64,000 bases of DNA from Acridotheres tristis (Eukaryota; Chordata; Aves; Passeriformes; Sturnidae), in contig CM072891.1 in NCBI GenBank assembly GCA_037013685.1, positions 988,501 to 1,052,500 on the forward strand. The letters are read 5' to 3'. The position numbers and the translations under genes were made by a program. The notes below the pieces were generated by a model. That model saw only the letters and a program-made list of their open reading frames with translations, was not told the origin of the DNA and searched no databases. This document shows, in pieces, positions 13,861 to 25,900 of the stretch (position 1 is its first letter; every line of letters starts with the position of its first letter).

Positions 13861-14526
13861 AGCTACTCAGCCAGCTTTAAGGGTTTGAAAAACGTGCACA
13901 ATATATCTGTTGCTTTCTTGTGGGATGGCATGGTGACGGACAAAGTGATGCTGAAGCTCCTTTCCAGGAACGGCAGCAGAACTGCATATAAACTTTGGCA
14001 TGAGTGGAGACAGAGCCTGTATAGGCCTATAGGTGAAAATTTATTTATATTGATAGAAATAAATATTTTTAAAATATTTTTTTAAATAATAGTGAAGAAG
14101 CATGAACAGAAAGAATTTTTGGATGCTGTAATTTATGACTTCATAGCTGACAGATTGGCTGACAAAGACTGATGATGCTATGGATAATAGATCTGTTCCC
14201 ATCTGTGGGGAGAGAAACACTTTGAATGGCAGCTTTGGAACCTCTCTGCTAGACAAAGGTAACAGCAGAATGCTAGAAATATCTGAGGTTAAAATGGAGA
14301 GATGAGCAATTGAAAGTTCTAAGAGGAGTTATTGTCCTTCCAGATAAGAAAAATAACAATATTTTATTTTCTTTTTTTCCCCTCGTCTACAAAAAGTGAA
14401 TATAAATTGAATCTAGAGATTTTTGAGTGCAATGATTTGTTTCATAGGAATTCTCACCCAGTGGGTCAAAATGAGAGCAATATATCCATGAATGAATTCA
14501 AGCTCACAAACTTTTTTAGCAAAGCA

Positions 14527-15139
14527 CTAAATACCTGTAACTAATGGCATGAAGTAAAAGGTATTATTGACAGTTAGACCACTGTTTATGAGCACAGGGC
14601 CTCTCAAGCACTCAGGTTTCTGTTCTGTATTCTCTTGCAGAAGTTTCAGTGATGTTTGAGAAGATAGACCAGGCATTCTGACATTGCTGCTGCTGAGATG
14701 ATGCTCTCTGGTAAACGTGCATTTGTGGACAGCAATTTCTCTAACGGGCACCCATGATTGCTGGAACTTCTTTGCAGTTGCTCTGAGTATGGCACCCAAC
14801 TGACCTAACATCTGCTCTCTAAACAGCTGTCCAGTGAGCCTTTTGTTGTCATCTGTATCCTTTTTCATAGCAGTGGAGAAAGGAAGAAACTCTATTGCCC
14901 CTAGCTAGCTGCTGTGTTTCTCTGCTGGAGATTGCCACTCCATCAGGGGAGTCAGTCAGGGGAATGGAGCTCTGCATTCCACATCCCAAAACACGTACTT
15001 CTATAGCCACCACTGAGTTAATGCAGCACGTGGTGGTTTGGACAGTGGGCATGCATGTTAGCTTCTCTTCCATCTCTTCTGCATTAGAAACAATTAGCAA
15101 AGAAACAAGATAGCTGTGGACTGGAACAGCACAGCACAA
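14527..15139 (-). pseudogene. Decayed piggyBac-type transposase relic
   Basis: Two overlapping minus-strand frames (15139 down to 14849, then 14868 down to 14527) read together like the middle of a piggyBac transposase. In order: the first frame ends with a segment like the family's L.DYW...ARDRF..L.FLHF.DNE region (here SSFLHCYEKGYR, then a stop). The second frame continues with DDNKRLTGQLFR and KKFQQSWVPVREIAV, matching the family's KFQ..Y.P...ISVDE segment. Near its end is NNTFYFMPLV, like the family's DNFYTS.PL segment. It is dead. A frameshift lies at about 14850-14880. The VDE motif, which carries a catalytic Asp, reads VHK (codons at 14722-14727), explainable by one base change per codon. 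The region covers about 200 of the usual 550-600 residues. No terminal inverted repeats or TTAA sites were identified. The family call is from remembered motifs, not an alignment. Confidence 0.55.
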
Positions 15140-16023
15140 AATGTCACAGTACCTGTACTTATACTATACAAAGCATATGCCTTCACTTGTCTGAGCATAT
15201 GTTTTCCAATGTACAAAGAATGGTTAAAAAGATTTGTCTGGTAATAATGACTCTAATGTGAAAAAAACTTGCTAGCTCCCACTCTCCATATAGTTCATTA
15301 GGATTTGAAAGTACTCTTGAGTGCAAATATGGAGAGTAAAGGACATATTTCTCAGGTTTCTAAAAATAACTAAATAATGAATAATGAAAATTCATTATTT
15401 TGAAAATGTCGTTATTTTCCCGTGAATCAATTGCAGATTGGAATATAGATTTTTTTTTTTTTTTAAATTTTGCTGTTGTTGAAAACAAATAATACCTTTT
15501 TCATGAGTATTTTGCCCAGTTCTAATGTTTCAGAAGCAGTGTTGGATGCTCAAAGCATTTGTCATATAAAATAACACTGCTTCAACTTTCAAGCCTGCAA
15601 TGATAATAATTAATACTTTCTATCAGTACTTTATATTCATTGCAAGTACCAGTAACATTAGTGACATTGTTAAAAGTTCCTCATCTGAATGCTGCTGGGA
15701 TAGATGATATGCATGATTTTGGATAATAATGCAGTATCATTTAAACCTGGATTTACTTGCCACCATTTTTCCTGGCTTCTACATTAAATGGTGCTTTGTC
15801 GAGATTATTTTGGGACCCAAAATGTTAACTATTCATTGGAATGCACTGTACAAACTTAGAAACATGATGAACAGTATTTTAGGCATAAGCATTTTAAACA
15901 TATCTGTTCTGTGTTTAAATGTCAGAACAAAGCATATTACAGGAAAAACACCTACAAATGCAAAAATGCAATAAAGCCACAAAATATGGGTTAAAAATTT
16001 CCATATTTGATCTGGGTAGCAAA
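15140..16023. other. AT-rich sequence between transposon relics
   Basis: No gene is seen. A perfect inverted repeat AATAATGAA / TTCATTATT with a 2-base loop lies at 15380-15399, and a poly-T run near 15451. The N-terminal part of the piggyBac relic could extend into 15140-15300 on the minus strand, but I cannot recognise it. Confidence 0.5.
15380..15399. repeat. 9-bp inverted repeat, 2-base loop
   Basis: AATAATGAA at 15380-15388 and TTCATTATT at 15391-15399 are perfect complements separated by AA. A further AATAATGA lies directly upstream at 15373-15380. Such AT palindromes arise readily in AT-rich DNA. Confidence 0.8.
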
Positions 16024-16464
16024 TTATAGAGAGAGCAAAAACCCCCTACGCATAACCAAAGCTGCCAATTCTGGATCTTTCAAAAAGCAAGGGCAGGATA
16101 CCAAGTACATGATTCTGCCTTGTGCCAAGCAAGCATCTATGAAAATGTCACCTTTATGCAAGTGAAACACAAAACGAGTAGAATTTGCCCTTAAATGTGA
16201 GGGGGAAAGTGTTCTGAAAATAAACAAATTGCTTTTTACTGCTAATTAAAACATGAATCAATAAATATTTTCAAAGTTAAATAATACTGTTCCTCTCAAG
16301 CTGAGCACCAATCTGCTGGGCTCCAGCCAGGAGAGAATCTTTTCTAGCATAGTTACAAACAACTGATGAGTGGAGCTGAAAACAGAAACATGAATACAAC
16401 TCTCACAGTAATTCAAACAAAACTGCATGACTTTTAACATATCATTTAAAGGTTCTTTTTCCAT
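16024..16464 (-). pseudogene. Possible hAT-like transposase fragment (weak)
   Basis: The minus-strand frame starting at 16464 contains KKM at its upstream edge, then LNDMLKVMQFCLNY and, 30 residues on, SRLVLSLRGTVLFNFE. These resemble hAT (SCAND3/ZBED5-like) transposase segments of the form KKMP.ELNDVLK..NYI and EVRWLSRGKVL...FEL, in the right order and roughly the right spacing. A second minus frame (16227-16024) has FLKDPELAAL, which could match the following LAYLADIF region. Similarity is partial and stops interrupt it. It may be coincidental; the nearby piggyBac and LINE relics make a transposon origin more plausible but do not prove it. Confidence 0.25.
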
Positions 16465-19400
16465 CTTTTTGTATAGTGGTCAGCACATTGCTGGTGAGAT
16501 AATGACCTGCAACGAGCAGTCAGATTATGGGAATTAAGATGTCAGTTTCAAAATAAACACCAGTTGGTTCAACAAAGCCTGCAGCTAGGATTATGTCAGG
16601 ACTAGGAAGACATTTAAAACCCAATTGAAACAGACTTACTGTTTCTGAACAGAAAACATGCTGTAGCATCCTGTTTTACTTGCAAAACTTACAAAACTGC
16701 TGTTGCTGACTCCATGAAACTGATTTCTTGGCTAGGAAGGTGGTCAAGACAAAGTCCTTAGTTTGGATGTGGAATCTGATCAGATTCTTATTTCTTGTCC
16801 TCTTGTACTTGATATCCTTGGTTTTCCCACAACAGTTTTCCACAAGTGAGTCTATGATCCCAGAAAGATCCCCAGTTAATATCATCTGCTCTCGTTGCTT
16901 TGCATATTGATTATGGGATAACATTCCCAGTGGAGAAGTATAGCAGAGACAACAAGGGTCACTTGACTTATAGAAATGTAGCTACTAAGATTTCAGAATT
17001 AACCCATGGTGCTTACTGACTTCTCAGGAGTTAAACCATGTCATGGTTGTTAATTACATAAGAATTTAGCTTAATCTGAGAGTAATGAAAATTCTATGAA
17101 AAAGTTTATACCAAACATGATTAGACAACTCTACAACAAGTTACTTTTTATTCTCTCTTGCACCTACTTTGAACATAGCAAACAAATTAAAATTCCCAAC
17201 CCTCCTATCCCCAACTAAATTTTTAAAAGAACGAAGGTCTCTTTAACCGATTTAAGAAACATTACATACCAGTTATACAGCATTAAAAAACAATAAAGCA
17301 GTTTATGTTATCCTTTAAGCAGCACTGTAATATTAAGAAGGCAAATTTTTTTTATTAATATTTTCTTTCTATTCTGGGATACATTTGCTAAAGTCCTAAT
17401 CAAATAAATATGTATCACCTGTGAAACTGTGATGTGATATCCCTAGAAAATGCCAGTTACCACAGACATTGTAGCCAAAACCCTGAGTGAGCAGTTTCAA
17501 TTTAAATGCAGTTTCCTTGAGTTGCAGGTCCTGAGCTTTTGTGGTTGGTTTAAAGCATTAGGTCTTACAAACATATACATATTTGACCCCTTTGTGCCTC
17601 TAAACCCCAAAAGCTAGTTGTATACCAGCTATTCTGGACAAGTTCATCACATTATATTTTATGTCCATTAGAGCTTAGACTAAATAACCTCATGAAGTGG
17701 ACACAGTACATTAAATTTCCATGAAAAATATTCAACAGAACAGTCTGACTGAATTATACCCCAAACAGTCCTCCGAGTCACTGCCGATATTATTTCAAAT
17801 ATCTGGATTTTATAACAAGCCTATTGATTTAGGACTACCTACAGTACTTGAAACTTTAGTCAATCAGTTGGAGATATTTCTAAGTCTTTTTACCAGGCAG
17901 GGAGTGAAGGTTTCAATCCTGTTCAGCAATGTTGGACATATTTCTAGCAAGGACAGGAGAAAGAACACTCTTACCACAGACTGTTCTGACCGAGGATTGA
18001 CCTATGGCTATGTCTGATTCTCTGCATTCCAAAAGAATGTTCTGGATTCTTACTCTGCATCCCTGCCTTCCGCTCAGTCACTCTGTCTTGGCTGTCTCAG
18101 TTTTGCTTGTCTGCAGCTCTGCTACTCCTTTGTGGGTAGCGTGGGGGTATATATATGTATATTGCATGTATATTTTGAAGCACTTGGATGGTGGGTTTTG
18201 CAGCATTTGGATGATGAGTGCTAAAAAATACTGAGCAGTAAGTGAAGTCAGGTGGTAGGGAAATATCAAGAACAGAGAGTGTAACGATAGTGGTGGTGGG
18301 GTGATGGCACAGCACAGGCTTAGGGGCTCTGGGCCAGCTCATGGCTGTGAGTGTGTTTGTGGAGGCAGCACAACCCCTGATTTGGTGTGGTTTTGGTCTC
18401 CAACAAGAGATAGGGGACAGCCATACAGGAGCACTCTGGGAGGTATAACGGATGGGACAGCATGTGTCCTGCCAAAATATCTGAAAGTTGACTCCGTGGT
18501 AATTTGAATGTGATTAAGTAAGGTAGAAATTCAAATAATGTATTGGTTAGTGAACCAAAAAAGATTATGCTTGCTTTCACACTGCAGTCATTTATATTGT
18601 CTTTTTGAGAAATTGTGGCAGGATGTAAAAAAGGTTGCATTATGCAAGCAAAAATAAAGAACAGTAGAATTTATAGCAAATAAGATTGTTAAATCCTGAA
18701 TTAGTGAAAATTTTAAACAGTTGATGTAGCTGTTGCATGGCAGTAGGAGTAGGCTGAAGATGATAATTTTAAGAATACAGATATATTATTAGAAAGAGCA
18801 CTGCTCTGCTTACAGCTGCATAGTTTCAAACATACTTAATGGTGCACTTTACTATCGTTTTTGTTTAAGCATAGGGCAATGGTATATAGGTAAATAAGCC
18901 TACCTCTAACTCTCGCTTTTTCTTTGCTCTTAAATGTGCTACGTGCATGCATGGACTGGAACACAAGGCATTACCTCACTTCTTGGGTAATGCACAGGGA
19001 ATACTTTACAATTCCTAAATGGCTGCTCCTTGCTTGATATTAGTACTTTACCTTTCAACCCTCTATTTTCTTTTACACGTCGCTTGTTTTCACTCCTTTA
19101 AAACAGGGACAAAATGAGTAATGTGACAGATTTAATGAAAGCTGGAAAAGGAAGAACAGACTAATTTTTGTGCATTATAGAATATTCACATGAAACTTTA
19201 AACAAGTAAAATTGAAGAAACAGCCCTTCTGAACTCACAGGAACATGATGCAAACATATAAAAAAGGAAGATTCCAAAACTTCTACTACAGTGGGTCATA
19301 TTTGTTCTACATACAGGGACTGAGGTATAGAATAATAGCCTTGAGGTTTTAAAAAAAGGTTATAAAAAGGAGATCAAAATGTTGTAATGCTAAAACTGTA

Positions 19401-22260
19401 ATAGTTTCAGCACTATACAGTTATGCATGTATCATGATTTTGGTTCTTTACTTGAGCCTATCTATTTTTGTACAGTCTCCACCTCTTTTAATGAATGATT
19501 AGTTATTCAGTATTGGACTAGTTATTCAAAGTGTGATCTTTTTTTTTAGTATTCACTACAGATTTGCTCTTTGATATTTTTATATGCCTACTGCACCATC
19601 TGAATGCTATAAAAAATAATTAATTTATCTCCACAAAGTTCTGCGAAGATAGATGGTGTTATTATCCCTGCTCTGTAGGTGACAACCTGGGTATAAAACA
19701 ATTATTGGTTTAACTGAAAAAGATGTGGCTACTCTGGAATAAATTGAATAGGATCATCTAGTGAGTGGCTGCATCACTACGTATTTATATCAAAGTATTA
19801 ACTGCAACATTTAGGAAATAGAGCATCCTTAGTTGTTTTGATCCATTAACTGAGAAAACAAACCACTCATGTCTAGAACAGTTTCTAACTTAAAAAAAAA
19901 CCATCACCACAGTATCTACTCTTTATGTGTCCCAACCCTGGTCCATGTATGAGATGATTGACATCATAACTACTTTTTAACTGCAGAAGAGTGAGGCTCT
20001 CTGGACAGCTGTTTGTAACTCTGACTGTAGAACACAATGATCAGTTGACTCTGCCTTTGTCTCATTGCTTTCTTTGTCCTTGCTTTTTCCTGGTCATGCC
20101 CAATCCACTTCTCCCTTCAGCCCTGCCTCTGCAATTATCTGGTAACATCATACGGATCCTATTCCTGTCCATAAACGTGTTGCTCAAGCTTCTGCTACTC
20201 CCTCTGGTTTTTGGCTATATTTCTGTATATTTTGAGCAAATGTTTACTTTGGTCGGGCCATACCCACCTCTGCCCACATTGTCTGCCAGCCAAAAGGGAC
20301 AATATGTGGAGATTTGGAAGGCCAGGTTCTTTTCTCAGATTGGGGATGGACTGCCCAGAGAGAAGAACTCTGATTACTTGTGAACTTGGATTTTTTTTCA
20401 CAGTCTTGTACCACTGTGAATTTTAAACAAATTTCAACAGATACCTTAAATGTACATGAGGTGCTATGTACTGGAGCATCTGAACAAATGAACTACAGTT
20501 AATTTTTTAATATGAACCAAATTCTGTAGGGGTGTGTTTGGCTTGCGGTGTTTTTTTTTTTTCCATCTACTAGTTTTAGAAAGAGCAGCTATATTTTATT
20601 TTTTAAATTATTTTTTAATATATATATATATATATATACATATTCATGTATGCACACACAAATAATTAAATCTAATTAACTTGAAGTAAAATATTGAAAT
20701 ATCAAATTTCAGGTAGAAATCTGGGTTGGGTTCAGTAAGTTTGCTAAATTTTTGCAAAGCTATAACATAATTAAAAGTAGTTCTTTTAATGGAAAAGAAT
20801 TGAACAACTTTATTTCTGGGAGTATTACCTGGGACAACAAACCATACAATTTAAGATACTACATGAAAATTCCAGGAGTAAAATTCTCTGAGAGTTCTCA
20901 GTCCTCTTTTTTCGTATGCCTGAGTAGCTCTTCTTCTTGCAAAAAAATAACAGTGGACCTGTAGATATTATTTTTAAGGCATGGGTTTGTTTATAACATC
21001 GGAAACTTCACTGTCTTGCATCACATGTTATCAGTCTATCTATATCCCATCTTCAATGCCAACATTTTCTGATAAATTCTTTTGAAATTATAACACATTT
21101 TAATTAACATTTCCTGCACATTAATTTACTTTGCAACAGATTTAAAAAGAAAATATTTTAATTGTAATTTTCTCTCTTCATTTCTATTTCTTCAATGACA
21201 ATTACACATTTTATTTAAATATTTATCTGTCAAACCAAACACCTTCCTGTCTATTGACTTGACTGATATCTTTTATTATTGTTAAGGCTTAAACATTCTG
21301 GGGATGAAGAAATATTTAAGAAAATTAATGGATTAATGTGTTTGCCAAGAAGTGTTCACATTATGTTTTTCCAAGAAAATTAGCAGGGTACCGGGCATCT
21401 AGAAATCATCTACCTAAGAAAAAAAAAAGAGTACCAGATGAAACATTTTCTTCATGGCCCATTTTCCATTGAAGTGCTCCCACCTATAAAAGAGTTTTCA
21501 AAGAAACTCTTTCTTTTTAAATTTGAAACTTCTTTTCAAATTAATCCCTTTACCTCTCTTGATATCTTTCTGACAACCTCCTAATCTCTTCAAACTGTTG
21601 GTTAAAAAGTGCACCACTAAATCAGCCTGTCATCAATTTTGTCTCTCACCACTGTGACTCAAAGAGTTGCATCAGCTAGATCATTTAAAGAAACCACAAC
21701 TTTTTAAAAGAACATCTGCTGCTGTAATTTATAATGTATAACATAATCTGACATCCAAATTTGACAGAGTTTGGTAATGTCTTCCAATAAAGGGTTGTGA
21801 GAGATTCTGTCCTGGGATGCTGCAAACAAAGAGGCAATAAATTATTAAGAGATGCAGCTACCAATCTAATAAGAAAAAGAAAAATAATCATGTCTGCTTT
21901 GAATACTGACAAATATGATGCCATGCAGACTCCTTTTTAAACAGCCTGTTTTAATTTTAAGTATGTGCCGGTTTCTCAGGACATAATTTCCTGAGATTAG
22001 TGAATATGAATGAAAGTGCTAAGTGCTGACAATTTGAATTCTCACTTCTTTTAACACTCAAGTGCTAAATATTGCCCAAACTTTTGCTAAAATGTTAAGT
22101 ATCTATCTTTTTTTTTCACTGGTAAATTACCATTGATTTGAAGATCTGACAGCTACAGCCATAGTATAGTAGGAAGAACAGTTAGTGTATAGAAGAGGTA
22201 AATTCCAAATCATGATAAGAAAAAACCATCCAATTTTCATGAGGAAGCAGAGATTTCTGA
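16465..22260. other. Gene-free stretch, mostly AT-rich
   Basis: No exon or named repeat is recognised. The GC-richer patch at 18060-18480 has overlapping open frames on both strands (up to 106 codons) but no recognisable protein. A 130-codon plus-strand frame at 19991-20383 starts at GTG, not ATG, and is compatible with chance. A (TA)n microsatellite lies at 20618-20639. Confidence 0.55.
20618..20639. repeat. (TA)n microsatellite
   Basis: This is an uninterrupted run of about eleven TA dinucleotides, preceded by T-rich and followed by ACATATTC sequence. It is a simple repeat. Confidence 0.9.
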
Positions 22261-22970
22261 GAGCAAGAGAGTAAGGCAATGTGGGCTCAGCCTAGGCAGA
22301 AGCATCCGTGGAGCGGAAGTAGGGTGGGTGGTGAGCAGTAGTCTGCAGAAACAATAGCATTTCCAGGGACAAATTCCCACTAAAAGTCTGTCATTGAATC
22401 AGTTGCTTTTGTAACTAGAATTCATTGAATTGTTTCATACCTGCTCGCTGGGCACGCAGGTACTATGAGGAGATGAAATTGGGACGGGAAGCCTGTAGGA
22501 GATCTGCAGAGATAAAGTGTATTAGATAAATACTAGCTGCATTTAGAGAACTGCTATTAGTACCATCTGGCAATGAAAATATTGGTTGCTATCACGCAAT
22601 TGCACTGGAACATGGGTATCTTTTTTTGCTAGCTTCCTGTAAGTGGTCTGCTATGAAAAGTCGCTTTCGATGCACATGAACAATAATGAAAAGGAGGAAA
22701 GGGACTGGTGGAAAGCAGGTTCATATTTTTTAATGGAAAAGTTATCCACTCAGCAACAAAGGTGGTGAAGTTCCCAGTTTGAAAGTACTTTACAATCAGA
22801 GGCCTCATCAAGAGAGTCATTTTCAAAAAAGCACCACACTCCCTCATTGCAAATGAATAAAAAGCTGAGAAAACAAGCAGAGAATAAAGCCACTCTCAGC
22901 CTGGGGTTGGCTCCGTAGTGCGGCCTAAATCAATCCCCATCCTTTTTTATGCAGAGTGCACTTACATGCT
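22261..22970. promoter_or_regulatory. Candidate conserved noncoding element block
   Basis: The block keeps an unusual number of CpGs for this neighbourhood (near 22305, 22313, 22446, 22455, 22484, 22595, 22661, 22668, 22917 and 22921) and has higher sequence complexity than the flanks. No open frame in it resembles a protein. In birds such islands of preserved complexity inside deserts are often conserved noncoding elements. This is a guess from texture alone; nothing in the sequence proves function. Confidence 0.25.
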
Positions 22971-25900
22971 GATGTGATGGCACAGATTTGTACAAGAGGT
23001 CCCAGGTTTGGTAACTTAAAAGAGGCTTAAACAGTTCTTAAAATACTTTAAAGGAGAAGGCATGTTGTCTGCAGTAAATACAAATGTATACTGCAATTAG
23101 AAACCAGCATTTCTTCTCATTAGAAATAAAGTTTTATTTCTGTTTCTCATGTTGTATTGATTTAAAGAAATTGTATTCTCATAGAATCTCCAGATCATTA
23201 CTCATTTTTATCTTTGCAGCATAAGACACTGTAGAAATGGTGTCTTACCAGTGTAAGCTATGCAGCAGATTGTGCAATCTTCATTTTCCAGGACTTTGTA
23301 CCCTTAGTACACACTGTCAATAATCCAGTACTATGATTACATTAAATTAAAATTATATAAAAATATTTTGTGTGAAACTAGAAAGTTTTGGTTCCTTTCA
23401 TTTGCCTACTCTTGCCTGAGTCTTTTAGGGCTTCCAGCACTTCACCAAAACACTTTTTTTTTAAAATGACAGTTTAGTGTCTCTTATATTTAAATGTCTC
23501 CAAAATTATGCTTGAAGAAAAATACAAAATATTGCGAAGACTGTAACAAATGGAAAAAGTGTCATCACAACTATATGAGTCTATTTTAATTTGCATTTCT
23601 GCACATCATTTTAAAAGAAAGTTATCTTTTCAAAATACAAAATAGATGGCCGATGCCCTAACTAACCATGAAGTGGGTACTACACTGGTGAATATTCTGA
23701 ATGATCAATCTGCATGTCACGTAATGGGACCTGACTGATAAGCTTATAGGAATAAAAAGCAGTTGTACTGGGATGTGAAATTGAGCACGTCATGTTACAT
23801 CTATATCCTGAAATTTTCCATCTAAACAGGATGTGGAAAACTGGCTTATCAATTAACAGATAGGAAGTCTATTAAAATATTTCAAAGGATCCTAAAAGAT
23901 CTGTAATTTAAAGTATCCATCTTTTAAATGTGGCAGTACAGTACCATAACATGACACTCCTACATCATGATTTTGATGATGTATAAAACGGATAATGACA
24001 AACATCAGCTGCACCGCATGTGTTCCTCATGATGTTCATAAACCTTAGTTTAGGAATGCACATATTCAGGGCCTGGCAAAAACTGTGTAAACTAGCAGAG
24101 ATTAATGTACCACAATAGAATAAACTTTGTTTTCTGCTCGTGTACTTCTGCTACTAGAACTAAAAGATGTATATATTTTTTGAAATAGTCTGCTATCTGT
24201 TTGGAAGTTAAGAAGATCCCCATAGCTATATCAGAAAATTAATTCATATTTTAAGAGTGAATTTTGGTGAATTTAATTTGTGGTTACTAGTTACCAGATT
24301 AAGTAATAGTATCATTTTTTTGTTCACCATTACCACGAAAACAAAATAAAAACCCCACAAAAAAGATATTTCGCCATAAAATCTACCATTTATTTACCAT
24401 TTATCTACCTGCTTTCGTCAAAGACCAAATCACCAAATTTAAACACCATATTTGGAACTCTTTAAGAACTTCATGTTCACAGATGTCATTATGAGGACTG
24501 TAAATTTCAATCCTAATTTGTACCTCCATGAATCTATCTGTCTACTCTATTGAAACACGGTAATTTAGGAAAGAATGAAGAACAGGCAGTGAAGATCTGT
24601 TGCTTGAATCTCATTACCTGTCACTCCTTGCTTCACTAACATGGCCCATTTTGAAGATCATGCTGCCTTTTTATACTTGCTGGATATCCATTCCTTAGAC
24701 CTCATTTGCTTGGGTGGTTCAAGCTGTCAAATGCTCAGAGTGCATGGCAGCAATTTTGCAAATTCCCTGAAGCGCTTAGCCCCTATTTCATCTTTTATAC
24801 AGATGACTATTCCTGCTTACCTACAAAAGCTTTCTATTCAAGAAGAGATTTTTTTCAGTCGCACTATTTAAAATCCAATGATCTCAACTGACTCTAATGT
24901 AAAATAATGTAATTAGCAGAATCTGATTATTTACATAATTTTTGATGTGTCTTGTAGTACAGAAGATTTATGGTAGCAAAAATAATATCATAATTGTGCC
25001 AATAAAGCAATATTTTTGAATTTTATATTCATAATTTTAACTCTAAGAAATGCGATCTGTGTATGGGTGTAAAAGGATATCCATTTGAAATTTTCTTACA
25101 GAAGCTATTGCTGAAATCCCATGACACATTTCTAAAACTTTTTTAGAAAAATGGTCTATTAGAAAAGGAGAAAATATTTCTAAGTTAGTACTAAGCTAAC
25201 GTCTGGCCTGGGTCACATACTGCAGGACACACGATTTAAAGGCATGAAACTGGAATTTCACCTTCCTCTGAAATGTAAGATATGGATTATTGAGGGGTAA
25301 TATTTGTGGGTCAGTGACTTATTTTCAATTCTTGAATGACTGAATTTTGGTAGAAAGGTTCAGAATTTAAATTGTCAAGATTAACAAGACCTCATTCCTT
25401 TATGAAAACAAGGCTTGTATGTCCATCTCTGGAATATACCTATTCCCAGTCAATGCCTCATATGAGCTACTTGTGATACACTCCTTGTGATACACCTGTC
25501 GAGGTTCTCTAAAGTCTTGACATAGGTGCCTGACATGAAAGAATGAGATTTACAGTTCATGCTCCCATTCCTGACTGACTCTCAAATCACCCCTTTCTGT
25601 TTTGTCTCACTGTATCTCTAGAGGCCAAAATATTTCTGATACATTATATTATAATGGTTAATATATTTAACCAGAAGCTAGAGAACATAGGTTCTGGGCT
25701 CCTGTATTTAAACATGCATGTGGCAGCAAAGCAGTCTTAGGAAGGACATAATTTAGTCCTTACTGCTTCAGATTCGGGCACTGAGCTGCAAAGAATTCGG
25801 AGATAAAGGGACACATTAATTCTCAGACACGTGATGAATATTTCCAACTAGAATAGTCTAGATAATCCAGTCCTAACCTGAAAAAGTTGTATATTTTTTC

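Noticed and set aside
19991..20383. 130-codon hydrophobic plus-strand frame
   Set aside because: It has no ATG start and no recognisable domain, and a frame of this length is expected about once by chance in AT-rich 64 kb.
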